This document shows positions 50,658 to 58,925 of a DNA stretch of 64,000 nucleotides, piece by piece. The notes under the pieces are model-generated. The model was given only the letters and a program-made list of their open reading frames with translations, was not told where the DNA came from and searched no databases. Origin of the DNA: Streptomyces sp. B93 (GTDB lineage Bacteria > Actinomycetota > Actinomycetes > Streptomycetales > Streptomycetaceae); assembly GCF_018070565.1 (NCBI RefSeq), contig NZ_JAGPXL010000016.1, forward strand, positions 62,001-126,000. Reading direction: 5' to 3'. The translations under genes and the position numbers were made by a program. Within the stretch, counting starts at the first letter, position 1. Every line of letters starts with the position of its first letter.

Positions 50658-50915
50658 GTGCGCATGGTGAGCCGGACCGGACTGGTGAGCGCGGGACTGG
50701 GGCTGGGTGCGGTTGGTGGATTCGTCGGCAGTCTGCTCAGGGAACGGAGCGCTCTGACCGCTGCCCGCGATGCGGCGGGTGCAGGAAGCGAGGAACAGCC
50801 TTCATGGGGCGTCGGCTCGTACCGCTCACGCTGGACAACCTTCAGGACCTTCCCAAGCGCTGCCGCTCGTGCGTCTTCTGGGAGCTGGACCCCGTCAGCG
50901 GTGAAGCCGCGGTAA
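50658..50915 (+). CDS. Possible small membrane protein overlapping the GNAT gene
   Basis: An 85-codon frame starts at GTG 50658, eight bases after a strong GGGGAGG ribosome site. The first 45 residues (SRTGLVSAGLGLGAVGGFVG and a charged helix) look like a plausible small membrane protein. The last third overlaps the GNAT gene in another frame and looks like frame shadow (Ser/Arg/Ala-rich). The 112-bp overlap argues for caution. It may be a real leader peptide or the start region of a longer transcript. Confidence 0.35.
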   Translation: MRMVSRTGLVSAGLGLGAVGGFVGSLLRERSALTAARDAAGAGSEEQPSWGVGSYRSRWTTFRTFPSAAARASSGSWTPSAVKPR

Positions 50916-51421
50916 AGGCGGGCACGTCCGCGCTGGAGAAGGAAGCCTGGATCTCCGCCGTGCTGTTGGACTGGGGTTCCTGCGGCCGGGTCGTCTATGT
51001 CGATGACGTGCCGGTGGGCTTTGTGATGTACGCGCCCCCCGCCTATGTGCCTCGCTCGACGGCGTTCCCCACCAGTCCCGTCGCCGCCGATGCCGTACAG
51101 CTGATGACCGCGTACATCGTGCCGGGATATCAAGGGCAAGGGCTGGGCCGGGTCATGGTGCAGACGGTGGCCAAGGATCTGCTGCGACGGGGCTTCAAGG
51201 CGATCGAGGCCTTCGGCGATGCCCGGTGGAAGGAACCGGCCTGTGTGCTGCCCGCCGACCATCTGCTGGCGGTGGGCTTCAAGACGGTCCGGGCGCATCC
51301 CACGTATCCACGGCTGAGGCTGGAGCTGCGGACGACTCTCTCCTGGAAGGAGGACGTCGAGATGGCCCTGGACCGTCTGCTCGGTGCCGTGCAGAAGGAG
51401 CCGGTGCTCCGGCCCCTGTAA
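50804..51421 (+). CDS. GNAT-family N-acetyltransferase
   Basis: The 205-residue protein contains the GNAT acetyl-CoA site: IVPGYQGQGLGRVMVQTVAK matches the motif A pattern Q/R-x-x-G-x-G/A. Upstream lies LDWGSCGRVVYVDDVPVGFV. Its early CRSCVFWELDP with two cysteines may bind metal or be structural. The substrate is unknown. The gene is fixed between parB and trxA in Streptomyces. A GAGG site 10 bp before the ATG supports the start. A hairpin and a parS site follow the stop. Confidence 0.85.
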   Translation: MGRRLVPLTLDNLQDLPKRCRSCVFWELDPVSGEAAVKAGTSALEKEAWISAVLLDWGSCGRVVYVDDVPVGFVMYAPPAYVPRSTAFPTSPVAADAVQLMTAYIVPGYQGQGLGRVMVQTVAKDLLRRGFKAIEAFGDARWKEPACVLPADHLLAVGFKTVRAHPTYPRLRLELRTTLSWKEDVEMALDRLLGAVQKEPVLRPL

Positions 51422-51438
51422 GGGCTTGGGTCTACGGC

Positions 51439-51467
51439 AATGGGCCACCCCGTGGGGGTGGCCCATT
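51439..51467. terminator. Bidirectional terminator between GNAT gene and trxA
   Basis: AATGGGCCACCCC (51439-51451) pairs with GGGGTGGCCCATT (51455-51467) over a 3-nt loop. It lies between convergent genes and directly abuts parS site 4. Confidence 0.85.
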
Positions 51468-51470
51468 CGT

Positions 51471-51484
51471 GTTTCACGTGAAAC
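51471..51484. other. parS: parS site 4 (GNAT-trxA gap)
   Basis: Perfect GTTTCACGTGAAAC in non-coding DNA between convergent genes, 3 bp after the terminator hairpin. Confidence 0.95.
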
Positions 51485-51512
51485 ATCGCCGTCGGCTCGA
51501 CGGACGCCTCGA

Positions 51513-51845
51513 TTACTCGGCGATGAAGTCCTCGAGGTCGCGCAGGATGGCGGCCTTCGGCTTGGCACCGACGATGGTCTTGGCGACCTCACCGTTCTGG
51601 TAGACGTTCAGCGTCGGGATCGACATCACGCCGTACTTCGCGGCGATGCCGGGGTTCTCGTCGATGTTGAGCTTGACGATCTCGATCTTGTCGCCGTGCT
51701 CCTTGGCGATCGCCTCGAGGGACGGGGCGATCTGGCGGCACGGCCCGCACCAGGCGGCCCAGAAGTCCACCAGGACGGGCTTGTCGCTCTTGAGGACGTC
51801 CTGCTCGAAGGAGTCGTCGGTCACGTTCTTCAGGGTGCCGGCCAC
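51513..51845 (-). CDS. trxA: Thioredoxin
   Basis: The 110-residue protein is a standard thioredoxin with FWAAWCGPCRQIAP (Cys33, Cys36) and the cis-Pro segment VMSIPTLNVYQNGE. It reduces disulfides in cytoplasmic proteins using TrxB. It is immediately downstream of trxB (41-bp gap), forming the trxBA operon. In Streptomyces trxBA is a sigma-R target in response to thiol stress; a SigR promoter would lie upstream of trxB. Confidence 0.97.
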   Translation of the reverse strand: MAGTLKNVTDDSFEQDVLKSDKPVLVDFWAAWCGPCRQIAPSLEAIAKEHGDKIEIVKLNIDENPGIAAKYGVMSIPTLNVYQNGEVAKTIVGAKPKAAILRDLEDFIAE

Positions 51846-51886
51846 GGCGGGCTCCTTAACTGGTTGTTGCGTGGGGTGATGAGGGG

Positions 51887-52855
51887 TCAGACGGTGGTCT
51901 TCTCGGGCTCGGCCTTCTCCTCGTCCGCCAGCGCGGCGAGGTAGCGCTCGGCGTCCAGAGCGGCGGAGCAGCCGGTACCCGCTGCGGTGATCGCCTGGCG
52001 GTAGGTGTGGTCCACCACGTCACCGGCGCCGAAGACACCGGTCAGGCTGGTCCGGGTCGAGGGAGCACCGACCTTCAGGTAGCCCTCCTCGTCCAGGTCC
52101 AGCTGGCCCTTGAACAGCTCGGTGCGCGGGTCATGGCCGATCGCGATGAACAGGCCTGTGACCGGGAGGTCGGACAGCTCGCCGGTCTTGACGTTGCGCA
52201 GCTTCAGACCGGACAGCTTCGGGTCGCCCTGGATCTCGGCGACCTCGCTGTCCCAGACGAAGCTGATCTTCGGGTCGGCAAAGGCGCGCTCCTGCATCGC
52301 CTTGGAGGCGCGCAGGGTGTCCCGCCGGTGCACGATCGTCACGGACTTGGCGAAGCGGGAGAGGAAGGTGGCCTCCTCCATCGCGGTGTCACCGCCGCCG
52401 ATCACGGCGATGTCCTGGTCCTTGAAGAAGAAGCCGTCACAGGTGGCGCACCAGGAGACACCGCGGCCGGAGAGGGCGTCCTCGTTCGGCAGACCGAGCT
52501 TGCGGTGCTGGGAGCCGGTGGCGACGATCACGGCCTTGGCCCGGTGGACGGTGCCGGAGGTGTCGGTGACGGTCTTGGTCTCACCGGTCAGGTCGACGGA
52601 GACGATGTCGTCCGCGACCAGCTCGGCGCCGAAGCGCTCCGCCTGGGCCCGCATGTTGTCCATCAGCTCGGGGCCCATGATGCCGTCCTGGAAGCCCGGG
52701 AAGTTCTCCACCTCGGTGGTGTTCATCAGAGCACCGCCGGCGGTGACGGCACCTTCGAACACCAAGGGCTTCAGCGACGCGCGCGCGGTGTAGAGCGCCG
52801 CCGTGTAACCGGCGGGCCCGGAGCCGATGATGATCACGTTACGGACGTCGCTCAC
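51887..52855 (-). CDS. trxB: Thioredoxin reductase
   Basis: The GTG at 52855 (VSDVRNVIIIGSGPAGYTAA) gives 322 residues. The FAD site is GSGPAGYTAA, the redox pair is Cys136-Ala-Thr-Cys139, the NADPH site is VIGGGDTAMEEA, and the C-terminal FAD contact is GVFGAGDVVDH. It passes electrons from NADPH to TrxA. The frame extends 17 codons upstream, but without a better ribosome site. Confidence 0.97.
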   Translation of the reverse strand: MSDVRNVIIIGSGPAGYTAALYTARASLKPLVFEGAVTAGGALMNTTEVENFPGFQDGIMGPELMDNMRAQAERFGAELVADDIVSVDLTGETKTVTDTSGTVHRAKAVIVATGSQHRKLGLPNEDALSGRGVSWCATCDGFFFKDQDIAVIGGGDTAMEEATFLSRFAKSVTIVHRRDTLRASKAMQERAFADPKISFVWDSEVAEIQGDPKLSGLKLRNVKTGELSDLPVTGLFIAIGHDPRTELFKGQLDLDEEGYLKVGAPSTRTSLTGVFGAGDVVDHTYRQAITAAGTGCSAALDAERYLAALADEEKAEPEKTTV

Positions 52856-53038
52856 GGCTGGATTCCTCGTCTCTGGACTGAATCGTTCGACCGGTGGGAG
52901 TCCCATTCCTGACTCTCACCCCACCCAACGGATCCTAAGGGGCGCGCATTCCCGCTGTGCCCGGGCACACGGAGAAGCGTCTTCCGTGCGGCTACCCCAA
53001 GAACCAGAGACGGCTGGCGGGAAGGAACCGCCCACAGC

Positions 53039-53959
53039 TCAGGAGCGCGGATACGAGTGCTTCAGCAGCACCTTGGCCTTCACCGACGACTGGTCCACAC
53101 ATGTCGCATCCACCAGATAGGCGGTGACCCGGGTCGGGTCTGCGGCGTCGGGCAGGACGACGAGCAGTGCCTTGGTCCCCTGGTAGGTGCCTTCCTTGGC
53201 GGCCAGAGCCGAGTCCGTGTCGCCGATGCTTTCCCGGACGCACTCGGGGATGGTCACCGAGGACTCCTTGAAGAGGCTGGTGGCATGAGAACTGGGGACG
53301 GACTCCACACCGAAGCCATCGGGGGAACGGGAGCCGCCGCGCGTGCTCGGCTGCCCTGCGAGAAGATCTGCGACCTGCTTCTTGAGGCGGTCCTCGGAGA
53401 AGGTGTCCGTGGAGGTCGACTGCTCCCCGTGGGCGGCGGTGTCGGCCTGGCCGCCGGACAGCGACGACCACAGGACGGAGCCCAGTCCCAGAGCCGCGGC
53501 CGACAGGACGGCGCTCAGGACGACGGTCCTGCGTCGGCCGCCCCGCTTGCGGTCCTTGCGCCCCGGGCCCGTGGAAGAGGCTCGGGGATGTCCAGCTGGA
53601 CGGTCCGTGGGCGATGTTTCACGTGAAACACGCGGGCTGTCGTCCCCACTCGATGAGGCACGGGCCGCCTCGACGGGTGCACTGCCCAGTGCCTCGGGCG
53701 CCGAGGCGTTCAGCAGTGCCTCAGCGGCGAGCGCGGCATCGATCCGGCCGGCGACATCGGCGGGCATGGGCGCGGGCCCCGGAAGCGTGCCGAGGAGGCC
53801 CCGGATCTCCTCCAGGGACGCCTGCACGTCGGAGCAGAGATCGCACTCCTCCAGATGCCGCCGTACCTCGGCGGTCCTGGATGCGGGGAGCAGGCCCTCG
53901 GTGAGGTCGGAGATCTCGGTGACGTCCGGGTGCCCCGCCGCGTCCGTCGTGGATGTCAC
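53039..53959 (-). CDS. Zinc-finger anti-sigma factor, membrane-bound
   Basis: The 306-residue protein has an N-terminal ZAS-like motif His35-x3-Cys39-x2-Cys42 (HLEECDLC), a linker, one membrane helix (about 143-165, VVLSAVLSAAALGLGSVLW) and an extracytoplasmic domain. This is the layout of membrane anti-sigma factors. Its start overlaps the sigM stop by 4 bp, so SigM is its likely partner. Signal-driven release or proteolysis is inferred. The linker contains Val111-Ser-Arg-Glu-Thr115, encoded by a parS site. Confidence 0.85.
   Translation of the reverse strand: MTSTTDAAGHPDVTEISDLTEGLLPASRTAEVRRHLEECDLCSDVQASLEEIRGLLGTLPGPAPMPADVAGRIDAALAAEALLNASAPEALGSAPVEAARASSSGDDSPRVSRETSPTDRPAGHPRASSTGPGRKDRKRGGRRRTVVLSAVLSAAALGLGSVLWSSLSGGQADTAAHGEQSTSTDTFSEDRLKKQVADLLAGQPSTRGGSRSPDGFGVESVPSSHATSLFKESSVTIPECVRESIGDTDSALAAKEGTYQGTKALLVVLPDAADPTRVTAYLVDATCVDQSSVKAKVLLKHSYPRS
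53616..53629. other. parS: parS site 5 (inside the anti-sigma gene)
   Basis: Perfect GTTTCACGTGAAAC, read on the minus strand as Val-Ser-Arg-Glu-Thr in a disordered linker. Confidence 0.95.
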
Positions 53960-54681
53960 GCTCGCCCACCTCCGCCCTTCACAGCAGCTGAATCGCTCGG
54001 TCCTGGATCTCGCGGACCGTCGTCACGCGGTTCCGCTGCCGGTGGGACGGATGTCCCCTGCGTCCGGTTCCGCCGCTTCCCCGATTCTGTGCCGCCCCCT
54101 GGATTCTCGGGCCGTAGATGGGTGAGCAGCGGCAGGAGTCTGGCCCGGCCCCGGGCACAGCGGCTCTTCACCGTGCCGACCGGCACATCGAGGATGCGGG
54201 CGGCCTCCGCGACGGGATAGCCCTGCATGTCCACCAGGACGAGGGCGGCCCGCTGGTCGGCCGGGAGGGTGCGGAGCGCCTCGAGGAGCTGGCGGTGGAG
54301 ATCGTTGCGCTCGGCGGGAGCCGACGCCGACTCGTGCGGCTCCAACAGCTGCTCCAGCCGCTCGTTGTCGTCCACCGGCGAGGTCTTCCGGGAGGCGGCC
54401 TTGCGGGCCCGGTCGAGACAGGCGTTCACCGTGATCCGGTGAAGCCATGTCGTCACGGCCGACTGGCCACGGAAGGTGTGGGCGGCGCGATAGGCGGAGA
54501 CAAGGGCGTCCTGGACGGCGTCAGCGGCTTCCTCGCGGTCACCCAGGGTGCGCAGCGCCACCGCCCAGAGCCGGTCCCGGTGCCGCCGCACCAGCTCACC
54601 GAAGGCGTCGGGGTCGCCCTCGACGTGCCGGGCGAGGAGGTCCTGGTCGCTCACATCGCCATATGCGATGTCCTTAGCCAT
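53956..54681 (-). CDS. sigM: ECF sigma factor, SigM
   Basis: The 241-residue protein has sigma-2 (FGELVRRHRDRLWAVALRTL, then DAVQDALVSAYR) and sigma-4 (LPADQRAALVLVDMQGYPVA, then ILDVPVGTVKSRCARGRARL), with no regions 1.1 or 3, so it is an ECF factor. The Ser/Pro/Gly-rich tail is extra. The trxA-trxB-anti-sigma-sigM-murJ order matches the mycobacterial sigM locus, hence the name. It directs RNA polymerase to stress or envelope genes when the anti-sigma releases it. Confidence 0.88.
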   Translation of the reverse strand: MAKDIAYGDVSDQDLLARHVEGDPDAFGELVRRHRDRLWAVALRTLGDREEAADAVQDALVSAYRAAHTFRGQSAVTTWLHRITVNACLDRARKAASRKTSPVDDNERLEQLLEPHESASAPAERNDLHRQLLEALRTLPADQRAALVLVDMQGYPVAEAARILDVPVGTVKSRCARGRARLLPLLTHLRPENPGGGTESGKRRNRTQGTSVPPAAEPRDDGPRDPGPSDSAAVKGGGGRA

Positions 54682-54705
54682 CGGGCCCCCTCGCCTTCGG
54701 CCGAC

Positions 54706-56433
54706 TCAGCCCGTGAACTTCAGGTCGGTGATGGCCTGCTTGTAGCCCGCGCTGCTGTAGCCGTCCGTGGGCGCGTTCGGGACGGCCGTGATCCACAGCA
54801 GCACGTACCGCGTCTTCACCGTCTTTGACGCCTTCACGGTGAGAGAGGTGGCGCTTGTGCTGGCGGTTCCGATCTTCGTCATTCCCTCGACGCCCGTCGA
54901 CGGGGAGAGTGAGTCGGTGGCGTAGAGGGTCGCCGTCGTGTGGTCGCCGCCGTACCGGAGCCCTATCGACGCGGCGGAGACCTCCTGGGACGAGCCGAGG
55001 TCGTAGACGATGCCCACGCCCGGCTTGTAGGGAGCCAGCTCCGGGCCGTCGGTGTAGCGCTTGGTGCGCCAGAACGTGGAACTGTTGCCGTCGTACGTGT
55101 TGCCGACATCCTCGGCCGCTTGGGCGTCACCGCTGGCCACGTACTCCTGCGCACCCTCGATCGTCAGCGGTTTGACCGGCTTGGGCTTCTCGTTGCCCTT
55201 GTCGTTGTCGTCCGTCGTCTGGGTCTGGTTGGTGTCGTCGGCCTTCTCGCCCTGCTGCATCAGTGCGTCCGCCAGCTGCCAGCTGCCCAGACCCAGCGCG
55301 GCGATGAGCAGCGCGGAGACGGCCCACTTCAGTGCCTTGCCGGTGCGGCTCTGCAACGGGGGCGGTGGGGGCGACGCGACCGGCTGAGTGACACCTGGCG
55401 GAGGGGTGCGGCCGTAGGTGCCCTGCTGGTAGGTGGTGCGCTGGTACTCGGGCGGGGCGGTGAACGCGGGCTCCGGCGGGCGGATGCGCGGCATCTCCCC
55501 GATCGCCTTCACCAGCTCCTCCGGCGTGGTGCACGCCGACTCGTGGCGGGAGGCGGTCGCGCCGTCGTTGGCGAGGGCGCGCATGGCCAGCTCCGACAGG
55601 CCGCGGTGGACTCCGGCGCGCACCTGGTCGGGGGCGATGAGACCGACGTCCTTGGGCAGCCCTGACAGACCGTAGGCGTCACTCTCGTACGGCCAGCGCT
55701 GGGTGAGCGCCGCGTACAGCAGTGCGCCGATCGCCTCGGTGTCGGTGCGCTGCGGGGTGTCGGAACTGATGCCGCGTAGGGCGGCGTTGACGGCGAGGCC
55801 GCGGATGCGCCACTGGCCGGTCGAGGTGCGCAGCACGGCGTTGGGGTTCAACCGCAGATGGGCGAGGCCCTCGCGGTGCGCGGCGGCCATGGCGGCGGCC
55901 ACCTGGGTGACCATCTGGTAGGCGTCGTGCGGCTCCAGCGGCCCGGTTGCCAGCAGAGTGGTCAGTTCGGTGGCGTCGGGCAGCCATTCGTGGACGACGT
56001 AGACGAGGTCGTTGTCCTCGACGGCGTCCAGCACCTGTACGAAGCGGGGATCGCCCAGCAGGGCGGAGGAGCGGGCCGCGGCGAGCACCGAGCGGGCCCG
56101 GGAGTGGTCTGCGGGCAGTACATGGACACCGACCGCGCGGCGCAGTTTCTCGTCCACCGCACGCCAACTGCTGAAGCCGTCCAGACGGGTGACGCACTCC
56201 TCCAGGCGGTACCGTCTGGCGAGCTTGTGGCCGCTGTGCAGTTCGGGCGGTGAGGCCTTACCGGGACCGCCTGCCCCGTCGCTCCCCTGTGCCTCGTCGT
56301 TCTTCGTGTTCCGCTCCAGGTTCTGGGCCACCCCGTCGGCCGTGGACTGGTCCGCCTGCTCCGCCTTGGCGGTCAGCGGCTTGTCGCCGCTGCTGTCTGC
56401 CACGTCGACGGCAGCCGTGCTCCGTTCCGCCAC
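54706..56433 (-). CDS. Membrane pseudokinase with C-terminal discoidin-like domain
   Basis: The GTG at 56433, preceded by GGGGAGG, gives 575 residues. An acidic N-terminus (1-70) is followed by a protein-kinase-like fold (LARRYRLEECVTRLDGFSSW to about residue 320). The catalytic loop reads LAHLRLNPNAV instead of HRDxKxxN, and the DFG position reads Arg-Gly-Leu, so phosphotransfer is not expected. A Pro-rich linker, one membrane helix (about 370-390) and an extracytoplasmic beta-sandwich resembling F5/8 type C modules follow. In mycobacteria the pseudokinase is fused to MurJ; here it is the gene directly after murJ. FhaA would be its reader (inference). Confidence 0.85.
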   Translation of the reverse strand: MAERSTAAVDVADSSGDKPLTAKAEQADQSTADGVAQNLERNTKNDEAQGSDGAGGPGKASPPELHSGHKLARRYRLEECVTRLDGFSSWRAVDEKLRRAVGVHVLPADHSRARSVLAAARSSALLGDPRFVQVLDAVEDNDLVYVVHEWLPDATELTTLLATGPLEPHDAYQMVTQVAAAMAAAHREGLAHLRLNPNAVLRTSTGQWRIRGLAVNAALRGISSDTPQRTDTEAIGALLYAALTQRWPYESDAYGLSGLPKDVGLIAPDQVRAGVHRGLSELAMRALANDGATASRHESACTTPEELVKAIGEMPRIRPPEPAFTAPPEYQRTTYQQGTYGRTPPPGVTQPVASPPPPPLQSRTGKALKWAVSALLIAALGLGSWQLADALMQQGEKADDTNQTQTTDDNDKGNEKPKPVKPLTIEGAQEYVASGDAQAAEDVGNTYDGNSSTFWRTKRYTDGPELAPYKPGVGIVYDLGSSQEVSAASIGLRYGGDHTTATLYATDSLSPSTGVEGMTKIGTASTSATSLTVKASKTVKTRYVLLWITAVPNAPTDGYSSAGYKQAITDLKFTG

Positions 56434-56570
56434 CGTCGTTCCTGCCTCCCCATCCGTTGCGCGCCGTTCGACTCCGGGCGCGCCGTCCGACGCCGAAACC
56501 AATTGTGCCCACAGTCCGCCGCTATGCACGACACACGACGGCGGACGATGGTTGTGCGCATACCCCCGCG

Positions 56571-58880
56571 TCAGCGCCCCAGACGCCCACGCACCATGCC
56601 GACGAGCGAGTTCACTTCCGCCACGCGCATCTTGCGGGCGGCGACGAAGAAGACTCCGAACAGTACGGCGCCACCGGCGAGCAGTGCGGCGAACGAGCCG
56701 ACGACTCCCTGGCCGAGGGTTTGGGTGATGCCGTAACAGGCCGCACCCGCCAGCATGGCCGCGGGTACCGCCGCGATGCTCAGCCGGGCGTAGGTGCGCA
56801 GCACGCGGGCGCCGTCGAGGTCGCCGCCCAGCCGCTTGCGCAGCCGTCGCCAGGCGACACCGACGCCGATCACATAGGCCAGGCCGTAGGAGGCGGCCAT
56901 GCCGACCACGGCCCAGCGGGCCGGGAGCAGGACGAAGCAGAGGGCCGAGGCGCTCGCGTTGACGGCGGCCACGATGACCGTGTTGTAGAAGGGCGTGCGG
57001 GTGTCCTCGTACGCGTAGAAGGCGCGCAGGACGACGTACTGCACGGAGTAGGGGATCAGGCCGAGGCCGAACGCCATCAGCATGTAGCCCATGTTGGTGG
57101 CCGCGCCGCTTCCCGAGGAGCCGAAGATCAGGGTGCACATCGGGATGCCGAGCGCGACGAACCCGAAGGCGAGCGGCACGATGGCGACGGCCGTGGTGCG
57201 CAGGCCCTGGGAGATGTCGTCGCGGACGGCGCCTCCGTCTTCCTCGGCGGCCGAGCGGGAGATCCGGGGCAGCAGGGCGGCCATCAGGGAGACGGTGATG
57301 ATGGCCTGCGGCAGGCCCCAGATCAGCTGGGCGTTGGCGTAGGCGCTGAAGCCGGTGCCGGGGATGTCGGTGTCGGCGACGGCCGCGGTGGCGAGCTGGG
57401 TGACGACGAGGGCGCCCGCCTGGTTGGCGAGGACGAACAGGATCGTCCACTTGGCCAGCATCGCGGCCTTGCCGAGGCCGTGGCCCTTCCAGTCGAACCG
57501 CAGGCGCAGCCGGAACCCGGTCTCGCGCAGATACGGGATCATCGCCAGCGCCTGGACGACGAGGCCGAGCAGGATGCCGATGCCGAGGAGCCGCTGGCCC
57601 TCCGCCGGGATGTTGGTGACCTGCATGCCGGAGTGCTCGGCGGTGCCGTACACCCACAGGAACATGCCGAGCGTGACGATGATGACGATGTTGTTGAGGA
57701 CCGGCGTCCACATCATCGCGCCGAACCGGCCGCGGGCGTTGAGGATCTGACCCATCACCACATGGACGCCCATGAAGAAGATGGAGGGCAGGAAGTAGCG
57801 GGTGAAGGTGATGCCCACGTCGTTGGCCGCAGGGTCGGTCGCCACGGAGTTCGACAGGGCGCGCACCAGCAGCGGCGCCGCGAACATCGCGAGCAGGGTG
57901 AGCAGCCCCAGCGCGACCATGACCAAGGTCAGCAGCCGGTTGGCGTACGCCTCGCCGCCGTCCTCGTCGTCCTTCATGGCACGCACCAGCTGCGGCACGA
58001 AGACCGAGTTGAGGCCACCGCCGACGGTGAGGATGTAGATCATCGTCGGCAGCTGGTAGGCCACCTGGAAGGTGTCACCGAGGAGCGCGGTGCCGAGTGC
58101 CGAGACGATCAGCGCCGAACGGATGAAGCCCGTCAGCCGGGACACCATGGTGCCCGCGGCCATCACGGCGCTCGACTTCAGCAGACCCGTCGCCCGGCCG
58201 CCCTTCTTCGGGACGGCGGCTGCGGGGACGGGATCGGGAGCCTCGGCCGCGGGGGCCGCGGGCGCGGAGGTGGGGGGCTGCGGCGGCGGCCCGCCCGCGT
58301 AAGGGCCCGTGTGGTACGAACCCGCGCCTGACGGGTCCGCGTGCGCCTGGCCCGTGTCGGGTTCGGCGGCCGGGCCCGGTACGGCGGGGTGGTAGTCCGT
58401 CGGCTGGTGCGTCCCGCCCTGCTGCTGGTCCCGGAAGAGGTGGGCGAACGCGTCGGGTTGCTGCTGCTCCCCACCGGACTGGGTGACCAGGTCGTCGACG
58501 CCCACGTACTGCGTGTGACGCGGGTCGTCACCGTACGGCAGGTACTGTGTCGGGCCCTCGGGCTCCGGTGCCGGGGTCTGCGCCCAGACCCGCGGATCGG
58601 GAGCGTACGGCGACGGGGGCGGCTGTGCGTACAGCTGCTGCGGCGGCGGATACGTACCCGGGGGCGGCGGGGGGTGCGCGGCACGGTCGTAGAGCGCCTC
58701 GGCGACCGGGTCCTGCGCGGAGAGGTCCTGCCCCCGGTAGGGGTCCTGGTCGTAGGCGTCCTGGAGGTACATGTCCGCCGGGTGCTGCGGCGGCACCTGG
58801 CCGTGCTCGGGCGGCGGGCCCTCGGGGGTGCCCGGGTCGCCCGCGGCCTGGCCACGGTCACCGTCGTACGGCGCGTTCAT
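56571..58880 (-). CDS. murJ: MurJ/MviN: lipid II flippase
   Basis: The 769-residue protein has a long disordered Pro/Gln/Tyr-rich N-terminus (about 1-225). The MATE-like MurJ core follows, with about 14 membrane helices, starting at SSAVMAAGTMVSRLTGFIRS and including FVPQLVRAMKDDEDGGEAYA. It flips lipid II across the membrane for wall synthesis. The strong GAGGTGGAG site before the ATG fits. Unlike the mycobacterial protein it has no fused pseudokinase; that module is the next gene. The long cytoplasmic head is characteristic of Streptomyces. Confidence 0.94.
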   Translation of the reverse strand: MNAPYDGDRGQAAGDPGTPEGPPPEHGQVPPQHPADMYLQDAYDQDPYRGQDLSAQDPVAEALYDRAAHPPPPPGTYPPPQQLYAQPPPSPYAPDPRVWAQTPAPEPEGPTQYLPYGDDPRHTQYVGVDDLVTQSGGEQQQPDAFAHLFRDQQQGGTHQPTDYHPAVPGPAAEPDTGQAHADPSGAGSYHTGPYAGGPPPQPPTSAPAAPAAEAPDPVPAAAVPKKGGRATGLLKSSAVMAAGTMVSRLTGFIRSALIVSALGTALLGDTFQVAYQLPTMIYILTVGGGLNSVFVPQLVRAMKDDEDGGEAYANRLLTLVMVALGLLTLLAMFAAPLLVRALSNSVATDPAANDVGITFTRYFLPSIFFMGVHVVMGQILNARGRFGAMMWTPVLNNIVIIVTLGMFLWVYGTAEHSGMQVTNIPAEGQRLLGIGILLGLVVQALAMIPYLRETGFRLRLRFDWKGHGLGKAAMLAKWTILFVLANQAGALVVTQLATAAVADTDIPGTGFSAYANAQLIWGLPQAIITVSLMAALLPRISRSAAEEDGGAVRDDISQGLRTTAVAIVPLAFGFVALGIPMCTLIFGSSGSGAATNMGYMLMAFGLGLIPYSVQYVVLRAFYAYEDTRTPFYNTVIVAAVNASASALCFVLLPARWAVVGMAASYGLAYVIGVGVAWRRLRKRLGGDLDGARVLRTYARLSIAAVPAAMLAGAACYGITQTLGQGVVGSFAALLAGGAVLFGVFFVAARKMRVAEVNSLVGMVRGRLGR

Positions 58881-58925
58881 GCTTACTCCACCTCATCGGT
58901 CCCGGCCGCACCGGCCTCGGCATCC

